From Comamonadaceae bacterium (lineage in GTDB: Bacteria > Pseudomonadota > Gammaproteobacteria > Burkholderiales > Burkholderiaceae_C), in contig JAIYCB010000035.1 in assembly GCA_027488215.1 (NCBI GenBank), positions 1 to 64,000 of the forward strand: 64,000 bases of DNA, given 5' to 3'. This document shows positions 43,961-53,020 of this stretch, in pieces (the stretch's first letter is position 1; the number at the start of each line of letters is the position of its first letter). The translations under genes were made by a program, and so were the position numbers. The notes under the pieces were generated by a model. The model was not told the DNA's origin. It did no database searches and was given only the letters and a program-made list of their open reading frames with translations.

Positions 43961-45373
43961 TCAACCCATCTTGTGAATGGCAAAGGTCTTGAGGTAGTCC
44001 TCGGGCTTGGCCGGGTCAAACTCTTTGCCCATGATCTTGTGCTTGGGGTAGGGCGTGGTGACCGCAAAACTTTGACCCAGCTCTTTCATGTGCTTGCGCG
44101 CATCGGTGATCAGGAACACCTTTTCGGCGATCTGCTTGTAGTCCACTTGGCCCTTGATGTAGCCCCAACGCTTCATCTGCGTGAGCATCCACACGGCCAT
44201 GCTTTGCCAGGGCATGGGGTCAAAGTCGGCGCGGTCGGGCACATTCACAACTTTGCCCAGGCCATCGGCAAATTTGCCGGTCAGCACCTGGCTGAGCACG
44301 GCTTCGGGCTGGTTGAGGTACTGGGCCGGCGAGATGACCTTGGCGATCAGCTCGCGGTTGCCTGCTTGACGCGCCATGGCGGCAGCGGTGAGCACGGCGC
44401 GGTACAGCGCGGCAAAAGTGTTGGGGTTCTTCTGGATGAATTCGGTGCTGGTGCCAAAGGCGCAGCAGGGATGACCGTTCCACAAATCCTTGGTCAGCAC
44501 ATGGATGAAGCCGACTTCGTCAAACACCGCACGCTGGTTGAACGGATCGGGTCCCAGGAAGCCGTCGATGTTGCCGGCACGCAAGTTGGCCACCATCTCG
44601 GCGGGCGGGATCACGCGGATCTGCACATCGGTGTCGGGGTTCAGGCCGCTTTCAGCCAGGTAGTAGCGCAACAGGAAGTTGTGCATCGAGTAGTCAAAGG
44701 GCACGCCGAACTTGAAGCCCTTCCAGTTCTTGGGATCACGGTTGTCCTTGTGGCGCAGGCTCAGGGTGATGGCCTGCCCGTTGATGTTCTGGATGGTGGC
44801 CACGTTCATGGGCGTGGCGTTGGCACCCAGCCCCATGCTGATGGCCAGGGGCATGGGCGAGAGGAAATGCGACGCGTCGTATTCCTTGTTGATCATCTTG
44901 TCGCGCACCAAGGCCCAGCCCGCGGTCTTGGTGACTTCCACGTTCAGGCCCTGTTTTTGGTAAAAGCCCAGGGGGTGCGCCATGATCAAGGGCGTGGCGC
45001 AGGTGATCGGGATGAAGCCGATCTTCAAATTGGTTTTTTCCAGCGGGCCTTTTTCCTGCGCCATGGCTTGCAAGCTGGCCATGGGCAACACACTGGCTAT
45101 GGCGGCCATGGCGGTCTTCTTGCCCACCGCGCGCAGGAACATGCGGCGCTCCTGGTCTTGCGGAAACAGGGCTTTGACCAAGGTGGCTTCGATGAATTCC
45201 TGGCTGTAGGCCTCGAACTCGGCGGTTTCAGAGCGCGCACGCAGCTGGGCCGCTGCAGCAGCGGCGTCTGCAGCGACCGCGGCGTGGTGATCGGCAGGCG
45301 AATGGTCACGGCCGCAGCTGCACTTGAGCATCAGGGGGCGGTCGGCGTTGTACGGATCAAAAAATTCAGACAT
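43961..45373 (-). CDS. Nitrate/cyanate-type (NrtA/CmpA family) ABC receptor with N-terminal extension
   Basis: A 470-residue receptor. Residues 1-75 are an unusual cytoplasm-type extension containing LKCSCGRDH (Cys18, Cys20), an Ala-rich stretch and a possible helix. A Tat-type signal then follows: ERRMFLRAVGKKTAMAAIASVLPMASLQAMA (twin Arg at 76-77). The receptor domain is NMT1/NrtA-like (IGFIPITCATPLIMAHPLGFYQKQGLNVEVTKTAGWALVRD). Tat export fits a protein that folds before export. First gene of the cyanate operon, behind a sigma-54-like promoter. The extension might bind metal or be removed; its role is unknown. Confidence 0.88.
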   Translation of the reverse strand: MSEFFDPYNADRPLMLKCSCGRDHSPADHHAAVAADAAAAAAQLRARSETAEFEAYSQEFIEATLVKALFPQDQERRMFLRAVGKKTAMAAIASVLPMASLQAMAQEKGPLEKTNLKIGFIPITCATPLIMAHPLGFYQKQGLNVEVTKTAGWALVRDKMINKEYDASHFLSPMPLAISMGLGANATPMNVATIQNINGQAITLSLRHKDNRDPKNWKGFKFGVPFDYSMHNFLLRYYLAESGLNPDTDVQIRVIPPAEMVANLRAGNIDGFLGPDPFNQRAVFDEVGFIHVLTKDLWNGHPCCAFGTSTEFIQKNPNTFAALYRAVLTAAAMARQAGNRELIAKVISPAQYLNQPEAVLSQVLTGKFADGLGKVVNVPDRADFDPMPWQSMAVWMLTQMKRWGYIKGQVDYKQIAEKVFLITDARKHMKELGQSFAVTTPYPKHKIMGKEFDPAKPEDYLKTFAIHKMG

Positions 45374-45406
45374 GGCAACCTCGCTAGTTGAAAATGCTTA
45401 GGTCTA

Positions 45407-45422
45407 TGCAAGCAGCGGGCCA
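45407..45422 (-). promoter_or_regulatory. Sigma-54-like promoter of the cyanate operon
   Basis: On the minus strand: TGGCCCG, CTGC, TTGCA, one mismatch to the -24/-12 consensus, with exact GG-N10-GC spacing. The -12 GC is 35-36 bases before the receptor start codon. NtrC control under nitrogen limitation would fit cyanate use. Confidence 0.6.
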
Positions 45423-45487
45423 GAAAACACCCGGTGCGTGCCCGCTTGGTCACCGGGCTTGATTTAGTGGGTCGCTTGTCGACGCCT

Positions 45488-45505
45488 TGTAGGGCTGGCC
45501 CTACA
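45488..45505. promoter_or_regulatory. 18-base palindrome upstream of cyanate operon, likely response-regulator site
   Basis: TGTAGG-N6-CCTACA, where the whole 18 bases are self-complementary apart from the central 2. It has the same architecture as GacA-type LuxR/NarL response-regulator boxes (TGTAAG-N6-CTTACA). It lies about 66 bases before the -24/-12 promoter and 28 after the response-regulator stop. Confidence 0.55.
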
Positions 45506-45533
45506 GGTTCATGCCTGCGGCCTGCTCAGACCT

Positions 45534-46202
45534 TCAACGCACTGCGCCTGCTTGTGCGCCACCGAGGCTTTGCGCATACAGCGCCAGCTCCACATCGTTC
45601 TTGGTGCCCGTCTTTTCCAGGATGCGTGCACGGTAAGTGCTCACGGTGTTGGGAGCCAGGCTCAGCTGCGCACCAATTTCGCTCACGGTGTGGCCTTGGG
45701 TCAACAAAAGATACACCTGATGCTCGCGGTGCGAGAGCAATTCGATCCCGGTTTTGGTGCGGCCCTGGCTGACCAGACTGGCCAAGGCCTCGGCCGTCGC
45801 GGTTGTCACATGCATCCCCCCTGCAGCCACGCGCCGAAGCGCCGAAATCAGCTCATCAGGGTCGGTGCTTTTGTTCAGGTAGCCCGATGCACCCAGCTGA
45901 ATGCAGCGCACCGCGTATTGTTTTTCGGGGTAGGTACTCAGCATGAGCACGGGCAGCCCCGGCCAGTCACGCCGCAAGGCTTGCAGCACGTCCAGTCCAT
46001 CCATACCCGGCAAAGCAATGTCGAGCAAGACCACGTCGATGCCTTGCAAGCCTTGAAGTTTGTGTACCTCATGCAAAACACCAGGGCCGCTGTCGGCTTC
46101 GGCCACCACCTGCAGTTGAGCATCATCGGCCAGCACCATCTTCAGGCCCTCGCGCACGATCTTGTGGTCATCGCCCAGCAGGACGCGCACGGCCGCATTC
46201 AT
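45534..46202 (-). CDS. NarL/LuxR-family response regulator
   Basis: A 222-residue two-domain regulator. Receiver: acidic pocket Asp11-Asp12, phospho-acceptor Asp61 in VVLLDIALPGMDGLD, Thr/Ser and Lys in MLSTYPEK and GYLNKST. LuxR-type HTH at about 155-215: LLSHREHQVYLLLTQGHTVSEIGAQLSLAPNTVSTYRARILEKTGTKND. It overlaps the kinase gene by 4 bases (ATGA), forming a two-component pair. It probably binds the palindrome at 45488 to control the cyanate operon; other targets are possible. Confidence 0.92.
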   Translation of the reverse strand: MNAAVRVLLGDDHKIVREGLKMVLADDAQLQVVAEADSGPGVLHEVHKLQGLQGIDVVLLDIALPGMDGLDVLQALRRDWPGLPVLMLSTYPEKQYAVRCIQLGASGYLNKSTDPDELISALRRVAAGGMHVTTATAEALASLVSQGRTKTGIELLSHREHQVYLLLTQGHTVSEIGAQLSLAPNTVSTYRARILEKTGTKNDVELALYAQSLGGAQAGAVR

Positions 46203-47563
46203 GGGGCAACCTGTTGCCGCGACAAGGGCATGGACAGCCGCATGCGGGTGCCCCGGCCGGGTTGGCTGTCAATATCGATCACGCCGCCAAAGTGCCTTGC
46301 CCGCTCGCGCATGCCCATGATGCCGTAGGCTTGGGCAGACTCGAAGGCCTGCGGCAGGGCACCGCAGCCATCGTCTTCCACCGACAGGTGCAGCCAACCC
46401 TCGCGCTCCACGATGTCCACATCCACCATACTCGCCTGAGCGTGGCGCCCCACATTGCTCAGCATTTCCTGAAAAATGCGAAATACCGCCATGGCCATGG
46501 GCTCGGGCAATTCCTGCTGCTCATTGACCTCCATGCACCATTTGAGTTGCTGCTCAGCAGACTGCACAAACTCCTGCGCCTGCCACTCGAGCGCGCCCCA
46601 CAGGCCCTGATGGTCCAGGATGCTAGGGCGCAGGTCGGTAATGATGCGGCCCACATTGACCACCGCGTTTTCAATCAAACGGCCCATGTTCTGGCATTTG
46701 CCACGCATTTTCTCGCGCATGCTCTGAGCCTCTTCGGCATTGCGCTGTTCCTGCTCGGACAGGCGCTTGTCCAGCCAACCCACGTCCATCTTCAGGGCCA
46801 CCAGCAAGCTGCCCAGTTCGTCGTGCACCTCGCGGGCGATGCGGGTGCGCTCTTCTTCGCGCACGGCTTCGGACCAGGCGGCTAGCTCGCGCAGCTGTTG
46901 CAGGGCCGTTTCCAGCGCACGGGTGCGCTCGGCCACGCGCAACTCCAGTTCGTTTTTGGCAAGGTGCAAGGCATCTTCAGCCCGCTTGCGTTCGGTAATG
47001 TCCACAAAAGTGACCACCGCGCCACGGACCTGGCCCTGGTCGAACACCGGGTAACTGGAGTACTCCACCGGGAAACTGCTGCCATCCGCGCGCCAGAACA
47101 CCTCGCTGTCGATGCGGCAGGGCTGGCCCTGGCGAAAAGCGTTGTAGATCGGGCAGTCGTCCATGGGGTAATGCGCGCCATCGGCATGGGAGTGGTGCGT
47201 CAGCACATGCATGTTCTGGCCCAGCACCAACTGCGGCTCCAGGCCAATCATGCGTGCCCCGGCAGGATTGATGAAGACGCACAAACCTTCCATATCCACC
47301 CCGAAAACACCCTCGCCGGTCGAAGCCAGCATGAGGCCCAAGGGGTCACGCCAAGCGTCATTGACGCCTGAAGGTACAGGTTTGAGGTGTTGACAGTCCA
47401 AGTGCATGCACAGGCTATGCAAGCCTTGTGCCACCCATTGCAAAGTTGAGGAAATCAGGCCTGCGTCATTCAAGGCCCCGGGAGCGGCCACTTTGGCTTG
47501 CACGTGACAGACAATCCAGGCAATCTGTTCACAATGGTGCAAGTTCACCATCAACGCATACAT
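46199..47563 (-). CDS. PAS-domain sensor histidine kinase (NarX-like)
   Basis: A 454-residue cytoplasmic kinase without a membrane segment. PAS domain at about 75-195 (MLASTGEGVFGVDMEGLCVFINPAGARMIG, VFWRADGSSFPVEYSSYPV, VTFVDITERKRAEDAL), then HisKA_3 with the phospho-His in RIAREVHDELGSLLVALK and HATPase_c with EMLSNVGRHAQAS and VEDDGCGALP. The PAS core may sense redox, a ligand or gas. The start ATG at 47563 overlaps the divergent phosphatase ATG (CATG), so a start further in is possible. Confidence 0.88.
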   Translation of the reverse strand: MYALMVNLHHCEQIAWIVCHVQAKVAAPGALNDAGLISSTLQWVAQGLHSLCMHLDCQHLKPVPSGVNDAWRDPLGLMLASTGEGVFGVDMEGLCVFINPAGARMIGLEPQLVLGQNMHVLTHHSHADGAHYPMDDCPIYNAFRQGQPCRIDSEVFWRADGSSFPVEYSSYPVFDQGQVRGAVVTFVDITERKRAEDALHLAKNELELRVAERTRALETALQQLRELAAWSEAVREEERTRIAREVHDELGSLLVALKMDVGWLDKRLSEQEQRNAEEAQSMREKMRGKCQNMGRLIENAVVNVGRIITDLRPSILDHQGLWGALEWQAQEFVQSAEQQLKWCMEVNEQQELPEPMAMAVFRIFQEMLSNVGRHAQASMVDVDIVEREGWLHLSVEDDGCGALPQAFESAQAYGIMGMRERARHFGGVIDIDSQPGRGTRMRLSMPLSRQQVAP

Positions 47564-48308
47564 GTCTGCAGCCCTCACCCCCTCTGTTCGCTTGCAAGGC
47601 GCCTCCAACTTCAGAGATGTCGGGGGTTATCACACGCAAGATCAGCGCCGCGTCAAAACCGGCCAAGTGTTCCGTTCGGACCACCTGGCAGGCCTGACTG
47701 CAAGCGATCTGCTTCATCTGGAGCGCATGAGCATCAGGCACAGTCTGGACTTTCGGGGGGTCGCTGAGTGTGCCGCCACGCCCTACAACATTCCGGGTGT
47801 ACAGCGCGTAGCCTTGAACATCGAGCCCACCGTGATTGCCCGCATGCAGGCCCTGGTGGCACAAGGCGTGGTGCCCAGCACCGAAGAAACCGTGGACCTG
47901 ATGCGCGAGACCTACCGCGATTTCGTGAACCGCAATGCCACCACCTTTGGCCGGTTTTTGAAGCACCTGCTGGAAGAACCCACGCCCCAGGTGTTTCACT
48001 GCACCGCCGGCAAAGACCGCACGGGGTTTGGCGCGGCACTGTTGCTCTCGGCACTGGGTGTGGACCGTGCCACCATCGAGCACGACTATTTGCTGACCAA
48101 CCAGCTTTACCGGCGCGACCCGCGCATGGAAGGCAACGGCCATCCGCATGTGATGAAGGTGCTCTGGCAAGTGCAGCCCGAATTTTTGCACGCCGCTTTT
48201 GACGCGGTGGACACCCAACACGGCGGCATGCAGAACTATCTGCACGGCGCGATTGGGCTCAGCACGCAAGAGCTGGCTGAGTTGCGGAGGCTGCTGCTGG
48301 AAGATTGA
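47562..48308 (+). CDS. Tyrosine/dual-specificity protein phosphatase-like protein
   Basis: A 248-residue PTP-fold protein of the Y_phosphatase3 type. NFRDVGGYHTQDQRRVKTGQVFRSDHL is the typical N-terminus and HCTAGKDRTGFGAALLL holds the catalytic loop with Cys147 and Arg153 (CX5R). Such proteins dephosphorylate Tyr, phosphoinositides or small molecules. Its start lies in the CATG shared with the divergent kinase gene. A REP-like repeat follows directly. No linked kinase for tyrosine is seen. Confidence 0.87.
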   Translation: MSAALTPSVRLQGASNFRDVGGYHTQDQRRVKTGQVFRSDHLAGLTASDLLHLERMSIRHSLDFRGVAECAATPYNIPGVQRVALNIEPTVIARMQALVAQGVVPSTEETVDLMRETYRDFVNRNATTFGRFLKHLLEEPTPQVFHCTAGKDRTGFGAALLLSALGVDRATIEHDYLLTNQLYRRDPRMEGNGHPHVMKVLWQVQPEFLHAAFDAVDTQHGGMQNYLHGAIGLSTQELAELRRLLLED

Positions 48309-48315
48309 GCACCCG

Positions 48316-48425
48316 CGTCATTGCGAGCGCAGCGTGGCAATCCAACTTCTGTGGTCCATCTGGAGCTGCCTCCTTGAGCAGGAGTTGCTGCTGGATTGCC
48401 ACGTCGCAAGCTCCTCGCAATGACG
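48316..48425. repeat. REP-like dispersed inverted repeat between two convergent genes
   Basis: Outer arms CGTCATTGCGAG (48316) and CTCGCAATGACG (ending 48425), and inner arms GTGGCAATCCA and TGGATTGCCAC. This is the widespread palindromic repeat with core CGTCATTGCGAGCG. Degraded copies of its end (ATGACGGATT...GCTCTTCG) follow to about 48470. A related element occurs inside the leuDC-like gene at 59150-59290. It may act in mRNA ending or as a mobile REP unit. Confidence 0.75.
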
Positions 48426-48485
48426 GATTAAAGGCTCTTCGAAATGACGGATTGCGGGCTCTTCGCAGTGCCAGATTGAACGCGC

Positions 48486-49532
48486 TCAGGCCGCTTCTTT
48501 GTAGAAAAACCCGCCGTGCACGTTGCGCGGGGCCAGCGGGCTAACCGCCTTGCTGATGGCGCCGATGTGGTCCGGCGTGGTACCGCAGCAGCCGCCCACG
48601 ATATTGACCAAGCCTTCGGCGGCGAACTCGTGCAACAGTCGGCTGGTGACTTCGGGGGTTTCGTCAAAGCCGGTGTCGCTCATGGGGTTGGGCAAACCGG
48701 CGTTGGGGTAACAGCTGATGAAGGTGTCGCCCGCCACCTTGTTCAACTCTTGGATGTAGGGGCGCATGAGCGTCGCGCCCAGGGCGCAGTTCAGGCCAAT
48801 GGCCAGGGGCTGGGCGTGGCGCACGCTGTGCCAAAAGGCGGTGACGGTCTGGCCGCTCAAGATGCGGCCCGATGCGTCGGTCACGGTACCGCTGATGATG
48901 AGGGGCAGGCGCTCGCCGCTGGCTTCAAAAAATTCTTCAATCGCAAACAGCGCGGCCTTGGCGTTGAGCGTGTCAAAGATCGTCTCGACCAGCAGCACAT
49001 CCGAGCCGCCTTCGATCAGGGCTTCGACTTGCTCGTAATACGCGGCGCGCAGTTCTTCGAAAGTGACGTTGCGGGCACCGGCGTCGTTCACGTCGGGGCT
49101 GATGCTGGCGGTCTTGGGCGTGGGGCCCAAAGCGCCCACCACATAGCGCGGCTTGTCGGGGGTAGAGAATTTGTCGCAAGCAGCGCGGGCCAGCTTGGCG
49201 GACTGCAGGTTCATCTCGCGCACCAGGTGCTGCATGTCGTAGTCGGCCTGGGCCACGGTGGTCGCACCAAAGGTGTTGGTCTCGATCAGGTCGGCGCCAG
49301 CGGCCAAGTAGCCTTCGTGGATGTCGCGGATCACGTCGGGGCGGGTCAGGCTCAGCAGCTCGTTGTTGCCCTTGACGTCTTTGGGGAAGTCCTTGAAACG
49401 CTCGCCCCGGTAATCGGCTTCGGTCAGCTTGAAGCGCTGGATCATGGTGCCCATGGCCCCGTCGAGGATGGCGATGCGGTTTTTGAGGATCTCGGGCAGC
49501 GCTTGGGCGCGGGTGTAAACAGGGGTCTTCAT
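48486..49532 (-). CDS. metH: Homocysteine S-methyltransferase module of methionine synthase (split MetH, N-terminal part)
   Basis: A 348-residue protein equal to the first module of cobalamin-dependent methionine synthase. [27 protein letters not shown] starts it, and the zinc Cys are in IGLNCALGA and [11 protein letters not shown]. It normally binds homocysteine and zinc. The folate, cobalamin and activation modules are absent, which is normal for betaproteobacteria with metH in two genes, but the second gene is not adjacent here. Its partner should lie elsewhere. Downstream of queC by 25 bases on the same strand. Confidence 0.9.
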   Translation of the reverse strand: MKTPVYTRAQALPEILKNRIAILDGAMGTMIQRFKLTEADYRGERFKDFPKDVKGNNELLSLTRPDVIRDIHEGYLAAGADLIETNTFGATTVAQADYDMQHLVREMNLQSAKLARAACDKFSTPDKPRYVVGALGPTPKTASISPDVNDAGARNVTFEELRAAYYEQVEALIEGGSDVLLVETIFDTLNAKAALFAIEEFFEASGERLPLIISGTVTDASGRILSGQTVTAFWHSVRHAQPLAIGLNCALGATLMRPYIQELNKVAGDTFISCYPNAGLPNPMSDTGFDETPEVTSRLLHEFAAEGLVNIVGGCCGTTPDHIGAISKAVSPLAPRNVHGGFFYKEAA

Positions 49533-49557
49533 GGCCCTTATTGTAAAAGTCCGGCTT

Positions 49558-50277
49558 TCACGCCTTCAGGTACCGTGCAAAGCCCGCTGCCCGCAACTGG
49601 CATGCAGGGCAATGGCCGCAGCCATAACCCCAGTCGTGGCGCTGCGTGCGGTCGCCCAAATAGCAGGTGTGGGTGTGCTCCACGATCAAGTCCACCAGCG
49701 CCTGCCCGCCTTGAGCCGGGTCGGCTTGTTGACCCAAGTCGTGCGTCAATTGCCAGGTCTGCGCCTTGTCGATCCACATCAGCGGCGTTTCGATCAGCAG
49801 CTTGCGGTCCATGCCCAGCGACAGGGCCACCTGCATCGCCTTCATGGTGTCGTCGCGGCAATCCGGGTAGCCCGAGAAATCGGTCTCACACACGCCGGTG
49901 ACGACGACCTGCAAACCCCGCCGATAGGCCAAAGCCGCCGCCAGCGTGAGGAACAGCAGGTTGCGCCCCGGCACAAAGGTGTTGGGCAGGCCCGAGCTTT
50001 CCATCTCAATGGCGGTGTCGCGGGTCAAAGACGTCTCGCTGATCTGCCCCAGAATGCCCGCGTCCAGCAGGTGGTCCTCGCCCAGCTTGGGGGCCCAGGC
50101 CGGAAAGCGCGCCTTGATCGCAGCCAACACATTCAGCCGAGCATCCAGCTCGACCTTGTGGCGTTGGCCATAGTCAAAGGCGAGGGTTTCAACGCGTTCG
50201 TAACGGCTCAAGGCATGGGCGAGGCAGGTGGTGGAGTCTTGGCCACCAGAAAACAGAACAAGGGCAGATTTGTGCAT
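49558..50277 (-). CDS. queC: 7-cyano-7-deazaguanine synthase QueC
   Basis: A 239-residue enzyme that forms preQ0 from 7-carboxy-7-deazaguanine, ammonia and ATP for queuosine. The PP-loop is SGGQDS (10-15) in [24 protein letters not shown] and [20 protein letters not shown] are family motifs, and the zinc ligands include CYLG and GCGHCPAC near the C-terminus. Divergent from recQ. No other que genes are close. Confidence 0.95.
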   Translation of the reverse strand: MHKSALVLFSGGQDSTTCLAHALSRYERVETLAFDYGQRHKVELDARLNVLAAIKARFPAWAPKLGEDHLLDAGILGQISETSLTRDTAIEMESSGLPNTFVPGRNLLFLTLAAALAYRRGLQVVVTGVCETDFSGYPDCRDDTMKAMQVALSLGMDRKLLIETPLMWIDKAQTWQLTHDLGQQADPAQGGQALVDLIVEHTHTCYLGDRTQRHDWGYGCGHCPACQLRAAGFARYLKA

Positions 50278-50363
50278 GGGGAAGGATGGTAACGCTGTCC
50301 ATCAAGGGGGGAGCTGTCAGAGTCTGGGCGCGGCGGGCGACGATTTTGGCGTACCCCCGCCTC

Positions 50364-52352
50364 ATGAGGAACCCTGTGCCTGCCCTCGCCCACCCACACC
50401 ACACCCGCCAGAAACCGACACCTGCCATAAGGGACAATCACCCACTTCAACAGCCAGTCAAACCCCACTTGTCCCCCCACCTCCCCATCCTGCGCGAAGT
50501 TTTTGGCTACGACGCCTTTCGCGGCCCGCAGCAAGCCATCATTGACCATGTGGCGGCAGGCGGCGATGCGTTGGTGCTCATGCCCACAGGCGGGGGCAAG
50601 TCGCTGTGCTACCAAATCCCGGCCATTGCCCGCCAACGTGCGGGCAATGGCATCACGGTGGTGGTGTCGCCCCTGATCGCGCTGATGCACGACCAAGTGG
50701 GCGCGCTGCACGAGGCGGGCGTGAGCGCCGCGTTTCTCAATTCGACCCTGACCCCCGACGAAGCCAGCGACACCGAACGGCGGCTGATGCGTGGCGACAT
50801 CACCTTGCTGTATGCAGCGCCCGAACGGGTGACCACCTCGCGCTTTTTGGCGCAGATGGATTCGCTGCAAGAGCGCGGACTGCTTAGCCTGTTTGCCATC
50901 GACGAAGCGCATTGCGTGAGCCAGTGGGGCCACGACTTCCGGCCCGAATACCGGGGGTTGACGGTGCTGCACGAGCGCTACCCCGGTGTGCCGCGTGTGG
51001 CGCTCACGGCCACGGCCGATGCGCTGACGCGCGCCGATATCGTCGAGCGGCTGCAACTGGAAAGCGCCGAGCTGTTCATCAGCAGCTTTGACCGACCCAA
51101 CATCCGTTACACCATCGTCGAGAAAAAAGAAGCCAGCACCCAGTTGCTGCGCTTCATTGAGCGCGATCACCCTGAAGCTGCGGGCGTGGTGTATTGCCAG
51201 TCGCGCAAACGGGTGGAAGAGGTTGCGGCCATGCTGTGCGAGGCGGGCGTCCATGCGCTGCCCTACCACGCGGGGCTGCCCGCCGAAATGCGCCAGCGTC
51301 ACCAGAACGCGTTTTTGCGCGAAGAGGGCGTGGTGATGGTGGCCACCATCGCGTTCGGAATGGGCATTGACAAACCCGATGTGCGCTTTGTAGCGCACCT
51401 GGACATGCCCAAAAACATCGAAGGCTATTACCAAGAGACGGGCCGCGCCGGTCGCGATGGGCTGGCGTCGGACGCGTGGATGGCCTATGGCCTGCAAGAC
51501 GTGGTGAATCAGCGCCGCATGATCGACGAAAGCCCGGCGGGCGAAGAGTTCAAGCAGGTCATGCGCGGCAAGCTCGACGCCCTGCTGGCCCTGGCCGAAG
51601 CCACCGACTGTCGCCGCGTGCGCCTGCTGAGCTACTTTGGCGAAACCTACCCAGGCCAAACCGAGAGCAGCCAGGGCGTGTACATGCCCTACTGCGGCAA
51701 CTGCGACAACTGCCTGAATCCGCCCGAAGTGTGGGACGGCACCGATGCGGCGCGCAAACTGCTGTCCACCGTGTACCGCTGCCACCAGGCCAGCGGCCAC
51801 AGCTTTGGCGCGGCGCACACCATGGACATCGTGCGCGGCAAAAAAACCGAAAAAGTGGCGCAACGCGGCCACGAAAGCATCAGCACCTTTGGTGTGGGCG
51901 CCGAGTACAGCGAACAGCAACTGCGCGCCGTGATGCGCCAGCTGATCGCCATTGGCGCTCTGCATGTGCACACCGAAGAAGGCTTCAGCACCCTGCACCT
52001 GACCGAAGGCTCGCGCGCCGTGCTGAAAGGCGATGTGCCGGTGCAACTGCGCGAAAGCACCAGCCAGCGCGCCGACAAACGCACACGCAGCCGCAGCGCC
52101 CCATCCCCCGCTGCCGCCAACCTGGGGCAAGACGCGATGGTGCGCTACATCAACCTCAAGGCCTGGCGTGCCGAAGTGGCCAAAGAACACAACCTGCCCG
52201 CGTATGTGATCTTCCACGACGCGACCCTGGCCGCCATCGCCGAGGCCGCACCCCAAAGCCTAGCGCAGCTGCAAGGCATCAGCGGACTGGGAGTGAAGAA
52301 GCTAGAAGCCTATGGCACACAGGTGCTGCGGATTTGCAACGGGACGGTTTGA
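50364..52352 (+). CDS. recQ: ATP-dependent DNA helicase RecQ
   Basis: A 662-residue RecQ helicase. Walker A TGGGKS follows FRGPQQAIIDHVAAGGDALVLMP. The DEAH box IDEAHCVSQWGHDFRPEY, the motif ATIAFGMGIDKPDVRFV, the zinc region CGNCDNCL and a C-terminal HRDC-like domain (GISGLGVKKLEAYGTQVLRI) are all present. The start is uncertain: the ATG at 50364 has no clear RBS, and a TTG at 50469, nearer the homology, is also possible. A remnant of its 3' end lies at 53021, past the MGMT-like gene. Confidence 0.93.
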   Translation: MRNPVPALAHPHHTRQKPTPAIRDNHPLQQPVKPHLSPHLPILREVFGYDAFRGPQQAIIDHVAAGGDALVLMPTGGGKSLCYQIPAIARQRAGNGITVVVSPLIALMHDQVGALHEAGVSAAFLNSTLTPDEASDTERRLMRGDITLLYAAPERVTTSRFLAQMDSLQERGLLSLFAIDEAHCVSQWGHDFRPEYRGLTVLHERYPGVPRVALTATADALTRADIVERLQLESAELFISSFDRPNIRYTIVEKKEASTQLLRFIERDHPEAAGVVYCQSRKRVEEVAAMLCEAGVHALPYHAGLPAEMRQRHQNAFLREEGVVMVATIAFGMGIDKPDVRFVAHLDMPKNIEGYYQETGRAGRDGLASDAWMAYGLQDVVNQRRMIDESPAGEEFKQVMRGKLDALLALAEATDCRRVRLLSYFGETYPGQTESSQGVYMPYCGNCDNCLNPPEVWDGTDAARKLLSTVYRCHQASGHSFGAAHTMDIVRGKKTEKVAQRGHESISTFGVGAEYSEQQLRAVMRQLIAIGALHVHTEEGFSTLHLTEGSRAVLKGDVPVQLRESTSQRADKRTRSRSAPSPAAANLGQDAMVRYINLKAWRAEVAKEHNLPAYVIFHDATLAAIAEAAPQSLAQLQGISGLGVKKLEAYGTQVLRICNGTV

Positions 52353-52486
52353 AGCGCCTCAAACCTCTCCGTCTTGGTCGCCAGCTTCGCACTGGTGACG
52401 AATGCGGGCCAGGTGACAACTCCCTCAAACGTCAGGCCTCGACATTCGAGTTCGTGGTGTTTCGTTTCTCAGCCACCCGCTCCAAG

Positions 52487-52900
52487 CTACGCCTGCTCCG
52501 CAAGCCGCTGTTGTTCCAGCCACTGAGGGCCAGCGCGCAGCTTCTTGGCCAGCGGTGACTTCGGATCAATCACCCGCCAAAACGGTGCCACGTCGGTCGT
52601 GGCCTTGCCAGCGCCCATCTCGTCCCAAGCAGCCTCGGCCACGGTACGCAAAAAGATCGCCGTGGAAACGGGGCAAGTGGCGTCCGCACCATGCAGTGCA
52701 GCAAGCTCACGGCGTACCTGCTGGATTTCTTTCGTAGTGCCGTAAGGCACATGTGTTTTCAAGTAGTCCTCCAGCTCCATCGGGCATGAGATGAGCAGTC
52801 GCGATCCAGCCGGTACACCCGCAAAGTCCTTGTCCAGCGTCACGGTGTGCGGGGGCTTCGCACGTTTCTTGTCGGCCCACGTCTTGGCTGCTCTTGGCAC
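52487..52900 (-). CDS. MGMT-like (methylated-DNA-cysteine methyltransferase-related) protein
   Basis: A 137-residue protein. The GTG start at 52900 is chosen because AGGAG lies six bases before it; the frame is open to 52948. Motifs VPAGSRLLISCPMELEDYLKTHVPYGTT and HGADATCPVSTAIFLRTVAEAAW, then VAPFWRVIDPKSPLAKK, resemble a poorly described family with a winged-helix MGMT-type fold and a Cys in TCP. The true alkyltransferase motif PCHRV is not present, so the DNA-repair role is uncertain. It lies between recQ and a duplicated recQ fragment, a sign of insertion or duplication. Confidence 0.7.
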   Translation of the reverse strand: MPRAAKTWADKKRAKPPHTVTLDKDFAGVPAGSRLLISCPMELEDYLKTHVPYGTTKEIQQVRRELAALHGADATCPVSTAIFLRTVAEAAWDEMGAGKATTDVAPFWRVIDPKSPLAKKLRAGPQWLEQQRLAEQA

Positions 52901-53020
52901 TTCAGGCTCCTGGTTGATGTTGCACGGCGCGATTCTCCCGGACAGCATGCGAAGTGCAAATAATCCCCGTACAAACCCTAGGCTTCGGCTTGGAGCGATG
53001 CCTACCCCTCACTCAAGCGA

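Noticed and set aside
42983..45391. Very long open frame on the plus strand through the cyanate transporter genes
   Set aside because: It lies antisense to three genes with clear ABC motifs, its sequence is His/Gln/Gly-rich low-complexity text typical of GC-rich shadow frames, and no family is recognised.
50208..52256. 682-codon open frame on the minus strand over recQ
   Set aside because: Antisense to recQ, whose helicase motifs are complete; composition is that of a reverse-complement shadow.
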